A stretch of DNA of 64,000 nucleotides. Origin: Pseudonocardia thermophila (GTDB lineage Bacteria > Actinomycetota > Actinomycetes > Mycobacteriales > Pseudonocardiaceae). The position numbers were made by a program, and so were the translations under genes. How positions within the stretch are numbered: position 1 is the stretch's first letter; each line of letters opens with the position of its first letter. The notes beneath the pieces are model-generated. The model did no database searches. It was not told the origin of the DNA and saw only the letters and a program-made list of their open reading frames with translations. Below, piece by piece: positions 54,501 to 62,600 of the stretch. Location of the stretch: the NCBI RefSeq assembly GCF_900142365.1, contig NZ_FRAP01000004.1, positions 62,001-126,000 of the forward strand, in the 5' to 3' direction.

Positions 54501-57044
54501 GCGCACCGCACTGACCAGTCGTGGTGCGGGTGTCACGCCGGCGGTCAGGTGCGCCGCGACGCCGGTGAGGTCGGCGCGTGGGAAGCGCGCCGCGATGGCG
54601 TCGGCGCGATCGATGGCCCGCGACACCCGGTCGAGGTCCGTGTCCCGGCCGGCGAAGTACGAGCCGAGATCACGTCGGTAGAGCGGGACGACGTCGTTCC
54701 AGGCCGCGAGCGCACGCTGCCACTCGACGACGAGGCCGAGGTTCTTGTGGGCGTCGGCGGGCGACACCCCGTCCTTGGTGAAGGCCGCGACCGCCGCCTT
54801 GTCCCGCCGGTAGGCGCCGCCCATCCGGCGCAGCCCGGTGTGCTGCGTGCGGAAGCGTTCCTCGAGGCCGGCGGCATCCGCCTCCAGCGCGGAGTCCTCG
54901 TAGAACCGGCGCGCCGCCTCCTCGGCGGCATCCAGCGCGGCTCGTCTGTTCACCAGGTCGGACACCGCCTGCCGGGCGACTGCGCGTCCCCGGGGCGACA
55001 GCCACCCCGCCTCGGGCCGGTCCTGCTCGTTCGCGATCGCGGCGACGGAGAGCAGCTGATCGATCTCCGGGAACGAGCTCGGCACGGGGAGCTGCAGCAC
55101 CGCCGCGATGTCGGCGAGCTCAGCCTGGGTCTTCCCGAGGAGCCACACGTCGTTGCGCAGGCGGTCGAGCAGCGCGTCGAGCGCGTCACCGGTCAGCTCG
55201 TCGACCTCGAGCGCGGGCGGTGCCATCCCGTCGAGCAGGCGCAGGGCCTCCTCGACGGCGCCGTCGGCCCGAGGAATCCGCTCCCACGGCGCACCTGCCT
55301 CGAGCGCGACGTGGCCTCTCCGCTCGTGCACCGTCCGGATCCCGTCGGTGAGCCGATCGACCACCCCGGTGATCTCGGCCGCCGTCGCGTCGGTGATCCA
55401 CCGTGCCGGCACGGCCGGCCGGGCCGCGTAGTGCTCGAGCAGCGCCGCGAGCCGTTCCCCGTCGGCCAGCGAGCCGAACCCGAACGCCTCGACGACCGGC
55501 GCGTTCGTCTCCAGCACGGCCAGCAGGTCGTCCAGACTCCGCTCGGCCGCCAGCAGGCGCGCAGGGATCGCGTGCACGGGGCGCACACCGCGCCACAGAT
55601 AGGTGGAGCCCTGCTCGGCCGGTCGCCACGCCCGCGCGAGATCCTCCGCGGTGCGCATGATCTCCCCGAACACCTGCGGCGTCAGATCTCGCACCGGCAG
55701 GGCCATCCGCGGCGCGGACGGCACCTCGGCCAGCCCCGAGAGCCGGCCGATCACGGAGTGCAGCGACACGTTGAGCGGCGCGCGGGGCTCGTTCATCGCC
55801 GCGACGTAGCGGTTGAGCTTCTCCTGGCGCTCGAGCAGCCCCTCGCGATCGCTGTCGCTCAGACCCGCGCGCGCCACCGGGCGGGTCTTCAGCGCCCGCC
55901 CGAGTTCGGCCGCGACCTCTTTTCGGGTCGCCTTGCTCGAGTGCAGCTCCAGCAGGTACGCGCCCAGGCCGACCTCGGTGAGCCGGTCACGGACGACGTC
56001 GAGCGCGGCGGCCTTCTCCGACACGAACAGCACGGTGCGCCCCGCGTGCAGGAGCGCGCCGATCATGTTCGCGATCGTCTGCGACTTCCCGGTTCCGGGC
56101 GGGCCGTCCATCACGAACGAGCGCCCCTCGACCGCGGCGGCGATGCACGCCCGCTGGGAGGAGTCGGCGTCGAGGACGAGCGGGATGCGGTCGGCCGGCA
56201 CGACCCGGTCGATGTCGCTGTCGGCGATCTCGTCGAACCCGAAGTCGCCGACGGGCACGCCCCGGCCGCCGGCGGCCAGGGCCGTCACGACCGGGTGCGC
56301 CGCGATGATCTCCTCGTTCTCCAGGAGATCGCGGTACATCGCCTCCTTGGCGAAGGTGAAGTAGGACAGGACGACGCCGTCCTCGACCCGCCAACCGCGC
56401 TTGCCCGCCACCGCCGTCTCGATGCGGGCGCGGACGGTGGCCGGGTCGACGATCTCGTCGGCGGCCTCGCTGCCCAGACCCGGCAGCTCGATGCCCATCT
56501 CGCCGAGCTTCAGCGTCAGCGCCGGGTTGATCAGCGGATCGTCTTCCGTTCCGCGCAGCAGCGGCAGCTGCCGCGGCCCGGTGTTCTCGAGCTCCACGGG
56601 GACGAGCAGCAGCGGGCTCGAGAAGGCCGTGCCGGTCTCGTCGGCCCACTCGAGCGTGCCGATGGCCAGGTAGAGGATGCGCAGACCGCGGTCCAGGTAC
56701 TCCTGGTGCGACTTGCGCATGAGGCTCCGCAGCGTGCTCGCCATGTCCTTGTGCGGCATCGGCGACCGCAGGACCGCGATCCGGCGGTTCTCGGGCGTCG
56801 GGCCGGGTAGCGGCTCCTTCGACATCTCGACGGCGGCGCCGCGGAAGGTGAAGGCCTCACCGGCGCCGAGTCGCCGCACGACCTCGGCCGGCTGCGGGTC
56901 CATGATCCGCACCGCGCTCGTCTTCCGCACCGGGAAGTTGAGCAGCCGGTTCGACCGGGTGAGGTTCACCAGCCCGTCCCGCCACGACCGGACCGCCTCC
57001 CGGACGAGCCACGCTTGCTCCTCGCTCACGATGTCAGTGCTCAC
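51594..57044 (-). CDS. DUF4011 helicase with Vsr-like nuclease domain (Hhe-like)
   Basis: 1816 residues from a GTG. Domains in order: DUF4011 N-terminal region (SWRDGLVNLTRSNRLLNFPV), superfamily 1 helicase with Walker A GPPGTGKSQT near 312 and Walker B VVIFDEASQVAP near 1196, helicase motifs GDAKQLPPTSFF, WHYRSRHESLIAFSN, ESVQGDERDVMIFSIGYG and NVAITRARYR, then a Vsr/DUF559-like nuclease near 1500-1585 (PFEESVIRTIRSWGYEV, YRIDIAVHHPD, GVECDGASYH), and a C-terminal DUF3320-like region. This matches the single-gene antiphage type described as helicase-DUF4011-Vsr (Hhe). It follows the DUF262 gene after 82 bases. Confidence 0.9.
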   Translation of the reverse strand: MSTDIVSEEQAWLVREAVRSWRDGLVNLTRSNRLLNFPVRKTSAVRIMDPQPAEVVRRLGAGEAFTFRGAAVEMSKEPLPGPTPENRRIAVLRSPMPHKDMASTLRSLMRKSHQEYLDRGLRILYLAIGTLEWADETGTAFSSPLLLVPVELENTGPRQLPLLRGTEDDPLINPALTLKLGEMGIELPGLGSEAADEIVDPATVRARIETAVAGKRGWRVEDGVVLSYFTFAKEAMYRDLLENEEIIAAHPVVTALAAGGRGVPVGDFGFDEIADSDIDRVVPADRIPLVLDADSSQRACIAAAVEGRSFVMDGPPGTGKSQTIANMIGALLHAGRTVLFVSEKAAALDVVRDRLTEVGLGAYLLELHSSKATRKEVAAELGRALKTRPVARAGLSDSDREGLLERQEKLNRYVAAMNEPRAPLNVSLHSVIGRLSGLAEVPSAPRMALPVRDLTPQVFGEIMRTAEDLARAWRPAEQGSTYLWRGVRPVHAIPARLLAAERSLDDLLAVLETNAPVVEAFGFGSLADGERLAALLEHYAARPAVPARWITDATAAEITGVVDRLTDGIRTVHERRGHVALEAGAPWERIPRADGAVEEALRLLDGMAPPALEVDELTGDALDALLDRLRNDVWLLGKTQAELADIAAVLQLPVPSSFPEIDQLLSVAAIANEQDRPEAGWLSPRGRAVARQAVSDLVNRRAALDAAEEAARRFYEDSALEADAAGLEERFRTQHTGLRRMGGAYRRDKAAVAAFTKDGVSPADAHKNLGLVVEWQRALAAWNDVVPLYRRDLGSYFAGRDTDLDRVSRAIDRADAIAARFPRADLTGVAAHLTAGVTPAPRLVSAVRAAASALGAWRTALHQVIDVGPGPQLLGLSLAEVIAWLDRHITALGTVREVVGRLESVTGRPWTVRGTRTVLALRRMADEAFTAFERDAEQYRRELGELYQGLETDLGALRAAAGWVIELQRQAGGPLTTAQVEALRHGVAPDVVRARVSAWRAKRTDVVECFESFRHAELHDELDRAEEARALLRELQDDPGGPLEWRAYQKALETLRKHGLEATVDFCVRERIPQDRFRDVVEKAVLTEWVEHVMGTDPDLQPMRAQDRDALVEEFRVLDRRIVDTAVGSIIEACNRRRPRSVLGEQAAVITREAEKKRKHMPVRELIARTRDVTQAIKPCFMMSPLAVSQFLPPDLRFDVVIFDEASQVAPMDAINCIYRGNALITAGDAKQLPPTSFFALSGDESDEWDEGADDAQDFESVLDLAKSSGAFKSLTLKWHYRSRHESLIAFSNHFFYGGELITFPGADDEGPDVGIEFIPVKGVYRRGGARDNPIEARTVAERVLHHFDTRPGKSVGVVTFSETQASAVEAAVEEARRERPDLDRYFTENRLDGFFVKALESVQGDERDVMIFSIGYGPDEVGKIHMNFGPLNKPGGWRRLNVAITRARYRNEIVSSISAGDIVTSANENLMHLRRYLDFAERGKAALALDTSAGGDAESPFEESVIRTIRSWGYEVTPQVGTAGYRIDIAVHHPDKPGVYVLGVECDGASYHSSRVARDRDRLRDQVLTGLGWTLHRIWSTAWYHDRAGAERRLREAIETAIQAPVRGLLGGGGGERPTSAVPVELEEIDYSMAPDWTEPYTIAEIGPRPLFCELHEPAAEPAMRKAVVEIVSVEGPVHIDVVRQRLRERWRIGQIGSRIRERLDSAIRMSGVVREGDFLHEYGNGTVRVRTPVEDCRRPVDHVHPTELALALENLVRDAGAISEADAMVNVARIFGWGRIGAGIQARLTSIVDTLVEQGRLRRAEGELSAEAAR

Positions 57045-57126
57045 CTGCTCGTTCTCCGCCCGACGTGCACCCTGATCCCGCCGTTCCGAGCGCAGCCGGA
57101 CGCACCCGGACGCGTGGGGACACCAC

Positions 57127-59394
57127 TCACCGCGCCACCACCGGACGGGCCTGTTCGAGGCGGCGGCGGGCAGCGGCGATCTCGGCCTCGGTGAAGAAGG
57201 ACGAGAAGCGCTCGTCGAGGACCAGCGCCTCCACGGTGAGATCGAGCCGATCGACGCTCCACAGCCGCACGAACCCGTCGCTCGGGGTCGGCGCCATGAC
57301 GAGCCGGCGGATGGCGCCCAGCGCGCCGTGCTGGTGGGCCATCTCCGTGAGCTGGATCGGGTTGTAGTCGACCTCGGTCCGGCACCGCTCGATCAAGGTG
57401 AACAGCGCGGCGTCCAGAGCACCGGCCGGTACCGGGATCTCGACCGGTTCCTCGGGCTCGGCGATCCCCGGCGAGGTGTCCGGCCTGTCGCCCGACACCA
57501 CCTCCCGCAGCCGGTGGACGTAGCCGCGCAGTGCGTCGACCGAGGTGAAGACCTCCACGCCCAGCTCGGTGAGCCGCGGGATGTCGGCCTCGTCCGGGTC
57601 GAGCTCGAGCACGACCGGCTTGCCCTGCCCGGCCTGCAGCCCGTCCGGCCAGTACGCCTCGGCGACGGCGAGGACGCGGCCGCTCGCGGGGTCGAGGATC
57701 TCCTGACCCAGTTCCGGTCGCGCGAAGCCGAGGCCGGTGAGCTCCTCGACGAGCGCGGCGATCTGCGCCGCGCGGGCGTCGGTCTCGGCGGTCTCGTCGG
57801 TGACCACCAGCGGTGGCACGCGCCAAGTCGCGGGCACGCTGCCCGCCATCAGGTCCGCGAGGAAGTCGTTGGCCGCGGCGGCCAGCAGCTTGCGGCGGGC
57901 GGCGAGGAACTTCCGATAGTTCTCCGGCCGCCACAGCCGTGGATCGTCGGGGATCCACTGGGATGCGCGGATCGCCGGATCGATCGTCGGGAGGTACTCG
58001 GCCGGTGCCCGGTTCGTCAGCGCCATCGCCGACGACGGCGCCACGAACGCGAAGTTCGCCACCGCGTTGACCTCGTTGCGGGTGTAGCCGTGCCCGACGA
58101 GCAGCGACTTCGGGAAGATCTCGTGCACCTCGACCGCGCCGGTGTCCAGGCCGGCGGGACGGCCGGTGACCAGGTCCAGGGCCCCGCGGGTGCGGGTGAC
58201 CATGTAGAGCAGCGGGTACGAGCGGGATCCCCGGCCGGCGCCCTCGAAGTCCTGCGCGTCGATGGTGAGGCTGCCCTTGCGGGTGCGGCGCAGGCTGGTG
58301 ATGACCCCGTCGATGCCCTCGCGGTCGATCGTCTCGAGGTCCCTGCCGAGCATCGTGTCCGCGGACGTCGCGAACCGTCCACGGACAGCGGCGTGGACGT
58401 ACCAGCACAGCGCCCGGTCCGCCTCGTGCAGGTCGGCGAACCGGCCGCCGCGGGCGTGCAGCAACCTCCCCAGCACGGGGAACGCGGCGCGCCCCATCAG
58501 CACCCGGTCGTGGTCGAGGCCCAGCCGCCCGGCGATGAGGTCGAGCAGGTGGTCGATGTTGTGCAGGGCCTTGTAGAGCGCGTCCTGGAACTCCACGGCC
58601 GAGACGTGCTCCAGCGCCGCGAACGGCGCCTTGCCCGTCGCGACGGCGTTGACGTTGCGCAGCAGCCAGTCCGGGGTGAACCGCAGCCCGCGGGCGGCCC
58701 AGCGGTCGAGGTTGCGGCGCATCGTCGGGCGCGCATCGGCCCACTCCGCGCAGATCCGGGCGAGCGCGAGATCGCCCTTCGACAGCTTGGTCCCACCGGA
58801 GTTGACGCGGTTGAAGATGTCGACGACGACGTCGACGGTCTTGTCCGGTCCCGAGATCGTCTCGATGTGGAAGTCGCGTTCGAGGATGTTGCGCAGCCGC
58901 TGGATCCGGTCGACGTACTCCGGGAACCGCTCTGCGGTCTCGGGATGGTTGGACAGCCGCGCGTAGACGGGCGCCGGCCCCTCGACGAACAGCCCGGTGA
59001 CGTCGATCCAGCGCGGATCCTCCTTCATCTTGACCGGGCCGTAGAACTCGAACGCCTCGGTCTCGACGTTGAACCGCAGACCGCGGAACGCCTCCGGATC
59101 GCCCTCGAAGAACGCCGGCGGCCTACCGCGGATGACGCCGTACAGGGTCGTGACCCGCTGCTGGCCGTCGAGCAGGAGGGAGCGCGTCCCCGTGATCCCG
59201 GCCGGTCCACCGCGCACGGCCTGGCCCGCGGCGTCGGTCTCCCAGACGAGCAGGGCCCCCACCGGGTAGCCCCGGTACAGCGACCGCATCAGGCCGCGGA
59301 CCTGGTCGCGGTTCCACACGTAGCCGCGTTGGAACTCCGGGAGGAGCATCGTCCCCGCATCGATCTGATCGAGGATCGCGCCCAACTTCGCCAT
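57127..59394 (-). CDS. DUF262/HNH protein (GmrSD or SspE type)
   Basis: 755 residues from an ATG. DUF262 domain: LLPEFQRGYVWNRDQVRGLM near 17-36, then LLLDGQQRVTTLYGVIRG with the DGQQR motif near 71-78 (nucleotide-triggered ParB-like site), and IFNRVNSGGTKLSKGDLALA near 195. A DUF1524-like HNH block follows (EVHEIFPKSLLVGHGYTRNE near 424). The last ~180 residues are a separate domain (LELDPDEADIPRLTELGVEV). Related proteins restrict modified phage DNA or phosphorothioate-free DNA. Within the same minus-strand run as the HerA-like and DUF4011 genes. Confidence 0.88.
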   Translation of the reverse strand: MAKLGAILDQIDAGTMLLPEFQRGYVWNRDQVRGLMRSLYRGYPVGALLVWETDAAGQAVRGGPAGITGTRSLLLDGQQRVTTLYGVIRGRPPAFFEGDPEAFRGLRFNVETEAFEFYGPVKMKEDPRWIDVTGLFVEGPAPVYARLSNHPETAERFPEYVDRIQRLRNILERDFHIETISGPDKTVDVVVDIFNRVNSGGTKLSKGDLALARICAEWADARPTMRRNLDRWAARGLRFTPDWLLRNVNAVATGKAPFAALEHVSAVEFQDALYKALHNIDHLLDLIAGRLGLDHDRVLMGRAAFPVLGRLLHARGGRFADLHEADRALCWYVHAAVRGRFATSADTMLGRDLETIDREGIDGVITSLRRTRKGSLTIDAQDFEGAGRGSRSYPLLYMVTRTRGALDLVTGRPAGLDTGAVEVHEIFPKSLLVGHGYTRNEVNAVANFAFVAPSSAMALTNRAPAEYLPTIDPAIRASQWIPDDPRLWRPENYRKFLAARRKLLAAAANDFLADLMAGSVPATWRVPPLVVTDETAETDARAAQIAALVEELTGLGFARPELGQEILDPASGRVLAVAEAYWPDGLQAGQGKPVVLELDPDEADIPRLTELGVEVFTSVDALRGYVHRLREVVSGDRPDTSPGIAEPEEPVEIPVPAGALDAALFTLIERCRTEVDYNPIQLTEMAHQHGALGAIRRLVMAPTPSDGFVRLWSVDRLDLTVEALVLDERFSSFFTEAEIAAARRRLEQARPVVAR

Positions 59395-59637
59395 GCCGGT
59401 GCTTCCCCCTGTTGCCCTCGCCCGGAGGCTTCGTCGATCGCGATCAGGTCGTTACGGGCATTCCCGAGATGCGATCAGGATCAGGGACATCTTCGCCGGA
59501 CATGAGCCAATCGGACTAGCCGCGCTACGCCTCTCGCGCCGCCCGCTGAATTGCGCCGACCCTGATTCCACCCCTATCACTGCCGTTGGTTTACCGGCAT
59601 TTCCGTAGGCCGACCGCTGACGGTCCGATGGGAACGA
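59395..59637. other. Intergenic region in defence cluster
   Basis: 243 bases between the HerA-like and DUF262 genes, visibly lower in GC than the flanks. No convincing ORF. It contains three GATCAGG elements (59441-59490) and a short AT-rich run (59575-59610). It may hold a promoter for the DUF262-DUF4011-NERD-kinase genes; no terminator hairpin was found by eye. Confidence 0.4.
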
Positions 59638-62600
59638 TCAGTCCTTCGCCATGAACACTCGCCGTGCCTCGGCATGGTCCGGCGTGGACACGTACGCCTG
59701 GCCGACCGACAGCCCTTCGAGCGCCTCGGACATGTTCTGCCCGCCCCTACCCCGCATGAAGCCGGCCACCTTGCGGCTCTGCGGGTAGTTGCAGCGGAAG
59801 GCGACCTTCGTGCCGGCGTTGCCGAGCACGTCGGGATGGAAGTCCTCCACCCCCTGGCTCGCGACGACGACAGCGACCCCGTACTTGCGCCCCTCCTTCA
59901 TGATCTTCGGGAGGGTCACGTCGCGGGCGAGCCGGTGCGCCTCGTCCAGAACGACGGCGAGCCGCAGCTGGTTCGTCTGCCCCCACCGGAACATCTCCCG
60001 GTAGACCTTGCGCAGCACGAACGCCCCCGCCGCGCGCTGCACCTGCTCCATCAGGGCGTGCACGTCGATCACGACGCCCTGCCGCAGCAGATCGGCGAAC
60101 GGGCGGCTCTCGCGCGGATCGGTGAACAGGCCGAAGTCGCTCAGCGGGCGCAGCCGCGCGACCACGTTGCGGATTCGGGCGCTCGTGTCGACCGACGCGA
60201 TGGCGGTGGCGAGATCCTCCATCGTCGGCCAGACCTCCGGGCCTGCCGACCGCGGGAAGCCCTTGGCCTCGTAGATCGCCCGGATCCCGTCGTAGACGGC
60301 GTTGCGCTGGATCTCCCCCAGGCCGCACACGTATCCGACGACCTCGGACAGCTCCCATGCCACCTCGCGGTAGCGGGCGGGATCGTCGAGCTCGAACGGC
60401 GAGATCGGCAGCCCCTGCGCGGCGTCGAGGACGGCGGCCCCGCCTGCCGGAGCCGCAGCCATGTCGCCGTGGAAGTCGACGACGAGCGCAGGAAGCCCCT
60501 GCTCGGCGAAGGCGCTGAGGATCCGCCGCGTGGTCACCGACTTGCCCTGGCCGGGGATGCCCAGCACGAACAGGTGCGGGCTGCCGGCGGTGCTGATGCG
60601 CCACCGGACCTCGGCGGCGTGGGCGTCCGTCCCCAGCACGACCTCGACCGAGGTGGGCAGCTCCGGCACCGGACGCGAGGCCGGGGCGGGAGGCGGCTGC
60701 GCCACGCCCGCCCGCAGCGGATCGGTGATCAGAACGGTCGACTCGTCGTCGGCAGGCGAAGCGGACACCGCCGAGGGCACGGCCGGGAGCGGCCCGGTCA
60801 CCTCCACCGGTGCAGGCCGGACGGCGCGCGGCCGGGGTGACGGACGCGGCCGCGGCGGCACCGGGGACGGGGCGGGTTCCGGGCGCCACTCCGGCACCGG
60901 GACGACGGGCACGCCGCGCCGCGACTCGAAACCGAGCGCGCCGAGATCGGAAGCGGTGAGCACGTCGATCTTCACGCCACGGTGCTCGGCCGGGAACCCG
61001 GCCGCGCCGGCGAGACTGACGACATAGCCGCGCCGCCCGATCTCCGGCACGAGCGCGCCGTCCTCGACCTTCTCGATCATGCGCTCGACCTCGCCGCGGC
61101 GACGGAGGTCGAGCAGTCCCATGGCGAGTGCGCGGTCGGCGTGATGGCGCAGGATGCCGCCGAGGCGGGCGAGCTGGAGCTCGGCGTCGATGCGCGGCGG
61201 ATCGGTGCGGAAGAACGTGTCATGGAGCATCGCCACGGTCGCATCGAGCTGGTCGACGATGTCGTCGACCAGCGCGGCGGGCAGCGCCGCGGCGCGCCGC
61301 GACTTCACCTCGATGCACTCCAGCCGCATCGTGCGAGGCGTGGTCCGCACGAGGATCACGTCGCACCGGCGCACGCTCGCATCACCGCGGGTGTCGCCGA
61401 AGACCTCCTGGTGGGCGTCCACGGGTACGATCAGGCACCCGTCGAGTTCACCGCGACGGCGCAGGTGCGCGATCAGCGCCGCGAGGCTGACAGCCTCCGC
61501 CGCGAGCGTGGAGCGGCCGACGAGACGCAGCGCGAGCCGCCCGGACACGGTCTGCAGGTGGTCGAGGACGACCCGCACCGAGTTCTCGACGGCGGCCAGG
61601 TCGAGCCCGTGCATCGCGTCGGCGAGCAGCCGCTCGACCTCCCCGCGATGCGCGGTGGTCACGGTGAGGCGGGGCCCGAGTCCTTCGAGGAAGTCCGGTG
61701 CGTAGTCGAGCAGGTAGGGCGCGCCCACGGTGTCGGGTGCGCTGAAGAGATCGACGCCGAGGTTGCGGTCGAGGGTCACGACCCAGTCGGCGCGTTCGTG
61801 GGCGGCCCGCAGCGTGGCCAGTTCGGCCTCGCCGAGCTCGGCGGTCAGGGCGAGTGGCCCGCCCTCGTAACCGAGGGCGATCGCGAGCGCGGCCTGATAG
61901 CTGCGGTGCGCGTCGACGGCGTCGACGGCCCCCTCGCGGTTGCGCAGCCGGATGGCCGGCGCCGTCCGCCACTTCGGCTTCGGCGCGGCGACCCGCTGCG
62001 TCTGCGCCGGCGTGAGCAGGTTACGGAACGACGTGGCCGGATGCGACACTGCGACCGCCGACACCGACGCCGAGTCGGCGGTCTGCGTCCGGGCGAGATC
62101 GGCGACGACGGCGACGTTCGCCGCCTCGCGGTCGGACGCCAGCCGGGTGTGCGGGCGAACGGTCAGCCCGAGCGGCGGCGTCAGGTGCGACCGGGCACCG
62201 CTCACCTGCTGCGATGCCACGGCCCGCTGCAGGTCGGTGAGGGCGGGCACGGGGTCGGTGTAGGAGAGGCGGTTGCCGTACGCGGTGATCTCCAGACGGG
62301 CGGGCGGCGCCGCCAGCTCCTCACCGGCCTCCGGCTCGCGAAGGACCGACTCACCGAGCGCCCGGGCGAGCAGCTCCCCCGATCCGGCGTTGTAGGCGAG
62401 CACGCGCAGCCCGTCCTGGCCGGGGTTGACGGCGCGGTAGGCGGCGAACCGCTCCGCCACCGCGGCCGGTGGCACCTCGGCGGCGACGTCGCGGCGGTCG
62501 AGGCCGAGCACCTCGAAAACGGCCTGGACGGCGGCGCCCGGCTCGGCTTCCTCGGCGTACAGGTAGATACCGGTGCCGAGGGTCGCCTCCCGGGCGTAGA

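Noticed and set aside
51567..56810. Plus-strand ORF of about 1750 codons opposite the DUF4011 gene
   Set aside because: Arg/His/Asp/Val-rich shadow frame without motifs; the minus-strand protein carries helicase and nuclease motifs throughout.
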